Shown here: piece by piece, positions 35,850-48,100 of the stretch
Layout of the letters: every line of letters starts with the position of its first letter
How positions within the stretch are numbered: the first letter of the stretch is position 1
Assembly: GCA_029582265.1 (NCBI GenBank)
Contig: CM055837.1
Span: 5,379,148 to 5,443,147 of the forward strand
Source of the DNA: Zoroaster sp. YZ-2022
Lineage: Eukaryota; Echinodermata; Asteroidea; Forcipulatida; Zoroasteridae
Reading direction: 5' to 3'
Length of the DNA: 64,000 nt
Program-made: the position numbers and the translations under genes
Notes under the pieces: generated by a model
What the model was told of the DNA's origin: nothing
Seen by the model: only the letters and a program-made list of their open reading frames with translations
The model's database searches: none

Positions 35850-36484
35850 TATCATAAACATTTTATCATAGTTCAGTATCATGATCTGGTTGAACAAGTT
35901 TATCTCTCTAAATGTAAATACATTTTCAATTAAATCTTTATTATCGTACTTCATCAATTTTCCAAAATGCACAATTATTTCATTAATATTCTGACCAATA
36001 AAAGTAGGGATGCAGCTTCGACATTTTGAGAAAATAATTCTGATTCCAAAAATGATGTAATCAAAGCCAAATTTGTTTTGTTAACGTAAACTGCCATATA
36101 AATGGTACATTTTCTACTATTATATTAGTATGTAAACGTTTTTAACCCCCCCCCCCCCGAAGGTCCACATATAATAATTATACATTGTCGTCCCAGTGCT
36201 CTCTCTCGGTATTCCAACATTGCAACTGACATAAAAAAAAAATGCATTTTTATTTTTTAGTTAAAAAGAGTTTAGTTTGATGTGTTTTAGAGTGTTATGT
36301 TTGGTTGTATTTATTTTACGATAGCTGATTATTAAAAGGTAACTTACAGCATTGGTATTTGGCGTGGTAACATACGGTCATTTCAACCCTTTTGTTTATT
36401 GTTAAGTTCTTTCGGGTACACCATTTATTTAATCTCTTCTTGGAAGAAGTGATCGCTCTGAGAAGAGCCGGTTGGTTTGTTCTC

Positions 36485-36521
36485 AACGTTTCAACTAGTG
36501 TGTTCTAGCTGTCGGCAGGAG
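36485..36521 (-). other. Possible degenerate hammerhead-like core
   Basis: On the - strand, CTGCCGACAGCTAG is followed by ACTAGTTGAAACGTTGAG. This has the layout of the GATCAG-stem core, but two bases of the CTGANGA motif differ. Flanking sequence (36360-36760) is otherwise unidentified. Confidence 0.2.
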
Positions 36522-37209
36522 ACTTGACACGTGTTGCGTGTCAGTCGCGTCTTTTGTTTTACCTTATCAAGTTTCTTCGTACAGCCCTGTTTCTCCAAGA
36601 AGCCATTTGTTTTAAAGCCTTTTCGACCCCTACTTGAAAGTGGAATGACCCCTGGGCCATGAGGGTGCAGTGGTCTGGGTTGATGTGGTCAACATTCCTC
36701 AGTGCCATACCAACATCGATCCAAACCGCTGTCCACTCTGTCCATCTCCTTTTCAGCCGCGGTAATCCAAAGTATTAGCCACCCCCCCCCCCCCATTACA
36801 GATACATTGTAGCTATGTGTATCAACTTTACACAAAGTAAGATTTTAGATAATAGTTTATTAATTTGGTTATCTGGCACCAATGCTGTTCCTTCCTTTTC
36901 AAGTATGTATACATCCTGAAAGGGTATAAAAGAGTTATATGTAATTGAAGGTGAATTAAATCCATGATGATTAACTGATATTGAATTGCAAATTTTGTTT
37001 GCTTAATGATTCCCTCCCCCCCCCCCTAGACTTTCTATATACTGTGGTATTGTTTATGGAATGATGGACAAACTTTCTATAACTCGTTGGCACATTGGAG
37101 AAAAGTTAGGGGCCAAGAGAAAACGCTCATCTACCAATGCCCCCCCCCCCCCGAAAAAAGGTTGGTTTCTCCTTGGTATAAAATGAATGTTATAATTGAT
37201 ACCCAGATC

Positions 37210-37367
37210 CAGGTGCGTAGCCAGAGATTTCTTCATAGGGGTTGGATTTTTGTTTTCTCGCAAAATTTGGGGGAAGGGACGTTAGAAAAATAATCAGCAG
37301 GCCCATGGACGGGTTTGACCCCCCCCGAACCCCCCCCCCCCCACCCCCCCACAACTAGCTACACCAC
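37210..37367. mobile_element. Degraded hAT-like MITE
   Basis: The left end CAGGTGCGTAGCCAG and right end CTAGCTACACCACT are imperfect inverses around C-rich sequence. No target duplication could be found. Confidence 0.4.
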
Positions 37368-37800
37368 TTCCCCACCCACCCAAACTCAGTTTCGAACGAT
37401 GAGGGTGCACGCAAATTGAAACCTGACTACACCTTTCCATTTTCCTTCTATAAACTGCAGAGGGCGTTTACATTGATAAGGGATTTGCAAGCTAGAAAAG
37501 AGTATTGTTCCCACAATTGTTTTAATCTTCGTGAGAACCATTACAGCAGTTACGCGATGTTTTTCCATTTTCACCAATAATTTGAAGCATTTCAAGGTTA
37601 TTGACGTCATCATTCCTAGAGGCATAACATCATGACGGAAATATGAAATGATAAAATTATACCCAGACACTACTGACCGTGTTTTAATTGGCCTGAAAAA
37701 CAAAATCAAAACTAGTGACCAGGTTTTCAAGCAACGCATTGTCGAGAGGAACTGATTATGAAAAATAGTCTTATTAATTCATTATTTTCTTATCCACAGC

Positions 37801-38040
37801 AGGCCTGTGATTTCTCAGGATTTTTCCTGATTTCAGAATTTTTTACAATTCTTCATTTGCCTCAACTTTTTTAAGGAAGAGAAGTAGCCACCAAAGAAAG
37901 AAACACTGAGTGGCCTATTGTGTTCAAACCTTTAGTTTCTTTGTGGGGGTGTGGAGAGTCTGTAAATCTTCCAAAATTAAACATCTAGGAGGTTGAGGAG
38001 GCTTTGTCTTCTAGACCAAAGGGAGACACAGGCCTGCTAT
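37801..38040 (-). repeat. AATCCTG-terminus repeat, copy 2, inverted
   Basis: It contains AGGCCTGTGATTTCTCAGGA at the left and CTAGACCAAAGGGAGACACA at the right. It matches the reverse complement of the copy at 30612. Confidence 0.7.
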
Positions 38041-39058
38041 CTATCTATTAAAATATTAAAATTATTATTATCTATTAAAATCAAACTGGAACTCGTGGTA
38101 TCTATAATTCATCCGATATTATTCTCTGCATTACCTTAAAAAAAATAAAACAACAACAATTGCAGCTAAATTTAATATGTGACGTGCATATAATTTCAGC
38201 AAAAGAGGAGGTCTCTCAGAGATAGTGAAGGCCGGGTGAGAATGCCCTAGGGAAATAATCATAAGACATTATTAACCAACCTTCACGAACAGAAAAATAC
38301 TCAAACAAACTAAATACTTTCAACACTTGATTGGAAACGGGCAAATATTTCACATTCAGTAAAATCAAACGAAAATCGATCCTTTCAAAATCAATAAGTA
38401 GTATTGTTCTTTTCCTATTGTCTCCGTACTTCCCATACTTCGGACTTCGATTGAACTGAATCTACATAAATTGTTATACAGATAGTACCCAACCTACCAC
38501 AGGAAAGAGTGTGGACGTACAAAGGTTGAAATTTCGTCCATTGAAGTCTTGTAATTATCATAAAAGGTAAGAATTTGTCTTGATTCTGCTGGTGCTAGCA
38601 ATGCGAACTCAATAAACCCTGTTTTCTGTTGAAAAATAGCTCGTTTAAACGCATGGAACGATGACAATGTATACAATTTCTATACGTCATGGAATGGTGG
38701 ACAGTTATTGAGATTGATTACATTATCGATTTTGTATATCGGATGAACGTCTATGACCATTAAAAAACAATATGGTGGGCCCTATTTTTGTTTTATTTAT
38801 ATAAAAAATATCTTTAAAAATTTATGTATACTCTAAGAGAAGATTAATTAATTACAACTAATAATAATTGCCATATTACTATACGCACTTCTGGACTTCA
38901 GCTTTTCTGTGTGAAATTAGTAGCTGGACATTTTGGTACCGGGTTCTTATGTATACTTAATGGGGATAAAGAACGGAAAGTTATATTTTTCTTCTTTCAG
39001 TTTTTTTTCACAGTGGCCAGTGACGCCTACTTCTAGCTGAGCGCCACGAGGCATCCCT

Positions 39059-39067
39059 GCCACCATG
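39059..39067 (+). promoter_or_regulatory. Strong start-codon context of the lectin/CASPR gene
   Basis: The start codon at 39065 is preceded by GCCACC, a full Kozak match, which supports this start. A CTTCTTTCAG at about 38991-39000 could be the acceptor of a 5' UTR exon. Confidence 0.6.
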
Positions 39068-39122
39068 ATGGCAAACCTTACTGCCATGATCATTCTGTTT
39101 ATACTGCTGACGACACTTCCTC
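39065..39122 (+). CDS. Lectin/CASPR gene exon 1: signal peptide
   Basis: It encodes MMANLTAMIILFILLTTLP, with a hydrophobic core typical of a signal peptide, and ends one base into Arg before GTAAGT. The phase matches exon 2. Confidence 0.82.
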
Positions 39123-42100
39123 GTAAGTTTACTTTGAAATATTTCCATTCATTTTAAGTTAATAATCACAATTTTGTATCCAGAAAAGTTAAATATTCTA
39201 TTGAAACAAATACGACATATATTTCCTATTTCATTGTAGGCCTATGTGGTTTTCCTTGAAATATTTCCTATCATTACATGCGGTTTTCCTTGAATGGTAA
39301 AGCATAGAATTGTTTTTAAGGACTTTTCCCCCTAAATTTCGCGTTATAAGGCATTTTCAGTATTATATTCTCTTTAATGATACAATGTAATAAGCTGAAA
39401 ATAGCGTAGGTTGTTTGTTTAAAGGGAAATTATCGTCACGATCAGAGCAGACTTTCAACAGGGCATGGAATCGGTGTCCTATAGTTTAAGATGAACACAG
39501 TGGCGGAAAATTACCGGCTCATTTTATGCAGCAGCAACATTAATAAAATGACCTTATCATGTGGGGTATTATATAATAATAATAATAATAACTAGAAATT
39601 CAGAGTTTGTGAACAAACTCAAGGTGTTCGGAAGTGACGGTAATTGATGTCCTCATCAATTGGGATCATTGTTAAAATGTGACTTAAGATTGTTTTCAAA
39701 AGTAAGTTGCCTTACTCATTTCAAAGAAATAGCTTTTCGGTATTGGCTTTTTCAACAGCCCTTTCCATTCGTACAAAAATGACACTGCAGTATTAAGTTA
39801 ATACGATCTATGGTTTTAGAAATATTGTAGCGCATCCGTTATTGGCTTAAACGCCCAACCACACATCTATAAAATATATTTTATCCTGCAAGAGCTTTAG
39901 CCTGTGACACCGCAAACGTCCCCGTGAAGACCGCCAGCTGTTTTCCAGTAGATAACGATCTCAGTCTCTGCGGTTTGTAAATAATGGGCCCCAGAACCAC
40001 GAGTGTCTGGTGTGTGTTAAGTCAATGGGATTTTGGCCCAGAAAAGGAATTTTGAAGAAAAAAAACAAATCAAAACTTTGACCTTCCGGTACGACCGGAA
40101 GCAAATGTCAGACGATTTTGACGTTAACTTTTCAAATGTTGCCTAAGCCTTGATCTATCAGATCCCAGATTATGAACATCATAGCTTTAGTATATTTTGA
40201 TATACATTCGATAGCAAATGGTCATTTTTAAAACTTAAATGGCTTGTAATTTGATACCTGATGACGTTACGTAACAACTTCTAAATTCATCTACATGATA
40301 AGGTCTTTATATGTGTGAAGTTTCAAGGTTGTGTGAAATTGTTAACTTGCACTTTCGATGTAGAGAAGAGTTAAGGAGAAGAAGAAGAAGGAGAAGTAAA
40401 AAAAAAACTTTAAAAAACGGAACAATAACAATATACAACACACCTAATAATGTGTGGACTTACATGTATATAGCGCACGTATCCACCAACTAAGTGGTGC
40501 TCAAGGCGCATTCTTTTTTACGTGTATTACACAACACACGGGACCTACGGCTTTACGTCCCATCCGAAGGACGAAGCAATTTTATTATGGTTAAGTACCT
40601 TGCTCAAGGACACAAGTGTCATGACCGGGCTCGAACCCACACCCTGCTGCTGGCAACACCAGAACTTGAGTTCGGTGCGCTAGACCGCTCGGCCACGACA
40701 AAGACACTTGAAAATGTGACTATTTTGCCAAAACCAAAACATAAAAAATATGTTAATCAATAATAAATCGTCAATGGGGTCTGGAGAGGACGTACATATT
40801 TTGACTCAAAACATTTAAAACTGTCATTGTCGTCTCTATCATTGAACTTTTCTTTCAGTAAATTTATTATAGTTAAACTTTTAATCATAATCATAATTTT
40901 CATGTTTTCCACAGGACCTGTGGTAACCCAGACCTTACAGACGAAGCACGCCTGCGAAGGCGAGGTGCTTCGATTGGACTGTGGCGAAAATTACATCAAA
41001 ATGTGGAGCGCTCTCTACGGACGTGCCAATCCAACCATCTGCCCAGATGATACAGTGAAACCCTTGTCGTCTTCTTGTCGGGCTGATAAGTCCAATTTTG
41101 AGTCGATGCGTCACTGTGACGACAAAAATACATGTGAGATCAAGGCAGAGAGCACCGTGTTTGGTGATCCTTGTAGCGACATCAAGAAATATCTCCAAGT
41201 GGAGTACTACTGTAGAAGCAAGAAACCATCCGAGTGTAACCCTCGAGGTAAGGCAATTAGTGAGTTCAACATTTTTCAGTTTCTATATACACCACACGAA
41301 AGAAGTTATGAATTCCCAAATAAGCTTGGTGGAAAAGTTGAACTGATTTCTAACGAAAAACGCATAGTCTAAACATTATAGCAAATGCTTTCCCTCTAAA
41401 TAAATTGTTTTTATTAACCGGCGATTTCCAGCAATCACTCACTCACTCACTACGTCGACCCAAGTAGCCGCGTTGCCGCAGGCTTGAGCCAGGCTCAATC
41501 CTCTTTTAAAATGTTTGTATTGTCCGTTTGAATTAAAGAGTAAATAACGGCTTTAAAATTACACAATAGGCCTAAATGTAATTATGATGATTTAAAGGAA
41601 AATGATTATACTTTAATTTAAATCTTCAAATTATGAGATGAAAGTATATTGCTGAAGAGATTATTACAACACAACCTTATCCCACAAAGTTATTCTCTTT
41701 GAAGTTATTCTCTTTTATTTTATTCTTTTTGAAGTTATTCTCTTTGAAAAACTTTTATTACCCTTTAGAGCAAAAAGGGACAAAGGGCCTAAACTGTTGA
41801 AAATTATTTTAGATTATTGTGATCGCAATTATTAAAATAAATCCTGAATAAAGCTGTGCGTGACACAGGCCTGGTATAAAAATGATTACAATTACCTATA
41901 ACTCTTTGAGTTTTCGGGTTAGAAATTGTAAAGAAACATTTGCAATTTTCTCAACAAATTTAAGACCAATAATTGAGTTCCTAGATCAGTTTTATACAAA
42001 GTTGTTTTTATCTTGTTCCATATAATTATAATGAAGAAAAATCGTAAATCCTTTACGGTAGGCCGGAGAATCAACATCCGATTTTAAACTGGTTCTCCGT

Positions 42101-45100
42101 TTTATCATAGGGTAGGAAAATGTTCATTTATAATGAAATTCGAAGAACAAAATAGGAGCGATATTAAATGACTGAGAGCCAAACACAATTGGACGGTACA
42201 TCTCTATTGAGGGCGCTTTATCGGGAAAACAAAAACAGCTGGCTCAATTCAGCGCGCGCTCTGCGCCGGGTGATGAGTGTACAATGCATGCATAATAAAT
42301 GATGTACCACTACAGTATAGTATATTACTATACCTCATACATATTCATGATCGAGAGCCGAATTCTCACTGGTCCATTCACCGTCACGTGCCAGATGCTA
42401 TTTTGGCTGTTTACCTCGCGTCCGCGAGTATTCACGCACAGGGTAAATACGCATGCGCAGTAGTGCGTAGTAGACTGTCGCATCGGGGAACAGTCCCGGC
42501 GGGGAAATAGTCCCAACGATCTGTTCCCTGCATCCGGGAACATGCCAGCGGGGAACAGTAGTACGCACGCGCGAACATCGCCTTAGCTATAGCTAGCTAC
42601 GTACTGTACATACACATGAAAAGATGGCGGCACACGTAAATGTAAATTCGCGTTTTATTTCACAGTGGTTATATTGCCTTTCCCCTTGCTTCTTATTGTA
42701 ATGGCAACTGAATATGTATGAGGTATAGTAAAACAGATATAACATGGTTTATTTCGGGTGGACAGTCGATATTAGCTCCCCTCGGTATTGGAAGTTGATA
42801 AACTAGTTCCCTCGGCTTCGCCTCGGGAACTAGTTTCTCAACTTCCAATACCTCGGGGAGCTAATATCGACTGTCCACCCTCAAACCATGTTATATCTGT
42901 ATACTACCATCTAGTTGGCGTTTACTGTCAAAAGATCAGTCACATTCTACCTCCATGGTCACATCATTGAGGATGCGAAGAGAAGCCATAGATATATATA
43001 TGATAAGAACTGAAGATTGCTCACTGGCAGCAGCACTCGACATTCTAGTCATGAATGTTATGATTGAATGTAGAGACTAGAGTAGACAACGTTCCAACAC
43101 TGGCAACAGGTCCTCTGACCTGGGCTGGGACACGAAAAACTGCCAGACTTGGCCAAGCCAAGGCAAGGACTGTAGGCCTACTGTTATACTAGTAGTAGTA
43201 GACTCACTGACTGGTGCTGGTATGTGTCACGGCATCTGTGTATACGGTACGATCATCACCTTGTCCAACTTTTAGTACTTAATTTACTTTGTTCATTCAA
43301 AAAAACTGATTTATGTAACTATTCAGTTTCCCTTGTGGTTTATTGAAAGAATAAGTACTATGGGGTAGAATGTCGTATCTGGCCGCCACTATTTTTCATT
43401 AAATATATCGTCCATGTACGTAATTCGCCGCACTCGTGAAATGACGCACCTACCTTTGGCTTAGCATTTCTCGGAAAACTTACAAAACTATGGCGTATTA
43501 CTGGTTGTATAAACTTATCTAAGTCGTGCTTGTTACAGAAATAAAAATTATAGTGAAATTGTATGATTTACTGGAAAGTTAGTGCTTGTGAAAGTGGAAA
43601 AAGCTGTTTAACCACTGATTTTACTAGAATAGAGATTTACATGACCTCAAATTTTTTTTCACGAACATCTGTGATTTTATTGTTCTATGCCGTCAACGAG
43701 CTATTGTCTGGAAACCAAAATATATGAATGCTTTGCATTTGCAATGATTTTTTAAAGAAATACTGATTCTCAAAATGGACACATTCCTTATAGAAGAAGC
43801 GAACGAAGACTACTTAATTCGTTGGTGTTTATTTCGACGGTAGTGGAAAATTATTGAGAAAATGAAACATTAATATCATGGTTATGAAAAGAAATCTTTT
43901 ATTTGACAAAATGTTAACAGCATTTTTACACATTTCAAAGTTTTAAAGTACTTTTTGCAAAAATTTTAACCACCTTCCATTTTATTGGTCTTTCAAGAAT
44001 ATTGATTAAAAGTTTTGAGAGATTCTCCAAATTATACTATTTTATTTAAAAAATCGAAAACAATATTTTTATTTTCAAGATTAAAAACAATTTTACAACC
44101 ATCTGGAATAAGATGAAACATGATTGAACTGTTTTTCTTCTTGGGTACATTTTCTGTGCCCCATGCACTTTAACAGTTTGGGGGTGAGTCATTATACCAA
44201 CATCAATTTTTTGATGACCACAATTCTGTGCATCTCAAAAACGGCGCTCAAGACGTCCACGCATATGATCATGCATTGAAATTCAGCATTTTACAAGAGA
44301 ATCCTTCAGTGAAACAAACTGAAACACCAAACTGCTAATTTCATTTGTTACCGTCCAGTTGATTATATCCTTAGGTGCGTCATTTAGGGTAAATTGAGGA
44401 TAACCAATAATGTAATCTTACCTACCTGGTAAGGTGGAGAACATATGGATGATGGTGGACATATACTTCAAATTATTCCAGGATATTTATTTCATGAAAA
44501 ATCAGGCATTTTTGGTGTACGATGACTTCCTCAGTCATGTCAGTCTGATCTTGTAAACTCCACAATTAGTGACCAACACAGTCATTGTACATGCGTAGTG
44601 GCAACTATAATAGGATCCTTCTATTTTCTGAAGGGGAGGATTTTTTTAGAAAGGAAATCAAGTCCGAAAACCATCATAAAAGTGGATTTTAAAGATAGTT
44701 TTTGCTTTCTGTACCACCAAAAATCGATAGAATTATTTTTTAACTTGTTAGTGGTTGCAAAAAAAATCCGAAAAAGCCCTTAAAAAGTGGCGGCCGGATA
44801 CGACATTCTTTCCCTACTATGGCCTGGGTCAATGATTTTAGCTGCCTATGTATATTAATAGTGGGTGACAAACTACACAGTCTATAGAGAAAGGACAGAG
44901 ACTTTCTCTATGGTATATGCAAGTAAGACCAGATACTAAAACTATTTTTACACTAAAGTTACATTTGGGTTCAAGTCCTATGGAGTTACCTGTGGGTTGT
45001 GGATTTTCTTCTTTGCTATTTCCTCAAACTTAGATTCACCAACTTACAAGACCAAGTATGCATGTGACAAAACGGATATGGAACTGGAGTGTCCTAACCC

Positions 45101-48100
45101 TGATGAGGTCATCAAGATCCTTCATGCAAACTATGGTCGACAAGGCTCCAATGTCAACTGCACCTACAGGCCCAACATCGATGACATTTTCTGTGATGAC
45201 GATTCCGGGGAGTCATTTGAGCACGTGTGCCTTGAGTGCCGTGGGAAAGATGAATGTACCATTCCTGTGAGCTCTCAAGAGTTTAAAGATCGTTGTTACA
45301 ACACTAACAAGTACTTGTCTGTGCAATATGTGTGTATTCAAGCGATTGATGATACTAGTGAAGGTAATTGTTAAAGTGAAAAATTAATACCAAATAAGCG
45401 CTTTTTCATGTTCATAGATTAGTATTCTTGAAAAACAATGACCACAAATTTACAGGAAACTTACTTGGTGCAAAGTTGATGATGGTTTCAAACATCCCTT
45501 GAGATATTTCTGTTTGTGGTGCTATCAATTTAGTACAATACATTTATTTCGCAAATGATTTATTTTTCATCTGTAGACATAAATTCCGAGTTGAAATGAA
45601 TAGACAAAATCTTAATACATTTTTACTATTTTTCTTGTGAACAATATAATGACATAAGCTTAAAACATTCACAGGCTGATTTTTAAGTATATCTTGTTAC
45701 TCTAATTTTAATGATTCATGGATTCAATACCAATACAAGAATACAATTTTATATTTATAAAAAAGATGGAGATTGCAATTTTAGACTAAATTTTACCATG
45801 TGATGAATAACTGATAAAAAAAGCTTATGCATTTTTTCTATTAATTAACCCTTCTAATGATAGACCATTTGAAACCATTCAAAATTTCCACTTTCAAAAA
45901 TGCCCATTGGTTTTGTACACACATGGTGATACCATTTGAACAGTGTTGGTAGCAAGCTTTACTACCATTCAAATCCATTCAAATGCATAGAGGGTCCATT
46001 GATTCACCACTTAGAAGTATCCAAACAAGGTTTTGTATTAGCTGTACTACCATTTGGAAAAGATCCAAACAAGGTTTTGTATTAGCTGACCTACCATTCA
46101 AAACCATTTGGGGGAATCCATACTGTACAGTTATTTCACCATTCAAAACCACAAAAGCGAATGGTTTCAAATGGTGCATCAACTTGTATGAAAAAGGCAC
46201 AAGAAGTAGGAGGGTTAAAGAAAAGTAAAATCTCATTCTAATCAAACATTTGTGTTATTTCCTTTAAAGTTAGTGTAAAAGTAATTCCTCCATAATTTTG
46301 TTGTTTAACTTTCAATTTGTAATTTTTTTAAATTAACCCTCCCACTACTACAAGGGTCAAAATCAGTCAAAATGTTGATATACTTCCCAAGGTATATCTA
46401 GTGCACTTAAAAGTCAAACACTGTCAAACCTTTCGTGTAGTAAGTACATTTACCCTCCTACTACTACAAGGGTCAAAATCAGTCAAAATGTTGATATACT
46501 TCCCAAGGTATATCTAGTGCACTTAAAAGTCAAACACTGTCAAACCTTACGTGTAGTAAGTACATTTACCCTCCTACTACTACAAGGGTCAAAATCAGTC
46601 AAAATGTTGATATACTTCCCAAGGTATATCTAGTGCACTTAAAAGTCAAACACTGTCAAACCTTTCGTGTAGTAAGTACATTTACCCTCCTACTACTACA
46701 AGGGTCAAAATCAGTCAAAATGTTGATATACTTGCCAAGGTATATCTAGTGCACTTACAAGTCAAACACTGTCAAACCTTTCGTGTAGTAAGTACATTTA
46801 CAGGTCAAAATGAGTTGACTGTTAAAGCATTGTCTTGTATTGTTCAGGGTGGTCAAAATGACAGTATAAACCAGTCAAAAATGCCCCTGTGTGCACATTT
46901 GCATGGGTCAACAGTCAAAATAGGCAATTGACTGAGTTTGAAAGTGCAGCTGTAGTAGGAGGGTTAATAAATGGAAATTATGTATTTTGTCATTAGATGA
47001 TGAGCCTGAAATTGGCGACACTGACGATGTTGCGACACCAAAAGCTCCTCCAAGACGTCCACGTGAGTACTACTTGTTTGTTTGAAAAGATCTGTCAAGG
47101 TATTTCTGACTTCTGCCTTCATGAAAAAATAGAACACAATCATGTCACAGATTTATCACCTGTGTTTTTGTGTTTTTACTGGCAATTATATTTATATCGA
47201 AACAAAAATTGTATTTAACCTAAAGAAAGGAAAACAAATGCATAAAAATCTAGTGGGAAATCATGGGAAACCACGGTATATATTTTAAGGTATAAGTCTC
47301 AAAACAAATATATAGTGAGCACTTAATTATTGTTAAAAAAACGTTTTTGAAAATTATTTTATGAAATATCTAATGTTAAAATATTTGCATTTCTTGTTAA
47401 AATGTTTCCCTTAAAACCAAACAAAAATTGCCAGAAAAATCTGAAATTTACAGTTAAATTAGGAAAATACCTGTAAGATTAACCATCTTATATGTAATCT
47501 GCTTATATTTCATTATAAAAGTTGTTTACTGTTTGTTTACTGTTTGTTTACAGGACCAATGCCAGCAACGGAAAGTATCTTTAAAAAGAAAACTGATACA
47601 TGAAATAAAGCACTATTTACTGAAAAATATTAACACATTGAATTTAAAAGATGAACTAATGCATTTATAAAGATTTAAAACTGCAATTTTTGAACACAAG
47701 TTATTAACTTTTTGTTTAATTTCTATTTTCAGAACCAGCGGAAGCAACACAAAGTAAGTATATCTCTATAAAGAAAATTATAAATACATGAAATAAAGCA
47801 CTATTTACTGAAAAAATATAAAACATATTTAATTTAAAAGATGAACTAAATGTGCATATATAAAGATGTAAAACTGCTGTTTTTTAACACAAATTATTAA
47901 CTATATTACACCATTTCCAAAGCAGAATTTCATATATTGAATCTTTTCATCATTTCTGTCTTTCTCCCATAGATACGTTCACCTTTTCAAAGCCTGATCA
48001 AGGTAACAGTTCATCATTTAAATTCTTACAAAATCAAACTTGTATTTATATCATTTGCTTCAAAAATTGATAAGATTGTAAAAATGTATGTAACATGCAG

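Larger units (their letters stand above)
30405..39064. other. Intergenic region between the two genes
   Basis: No exon is supportable here. It contains the repeats listed separately and poly-C/poly-G runs (about 36147, 36782, 37141 and 37320). I could not assign the LDLRAP1 polyadenylation site. The first AATAAA I noticed downstream is near 32326. Confidence 0.6.
47554..47905 (+). repeat. Tandem duplication carrying microexons 5 and 6
   Basis: Two copies of about 180-190 bases each start with a 21-base exon. They share ACATGAAATAAAGCACTATT, AATTTAAAAGATGAACTAA and AACACAA(G/A)TTATTAAC. Confidence 0.8.
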
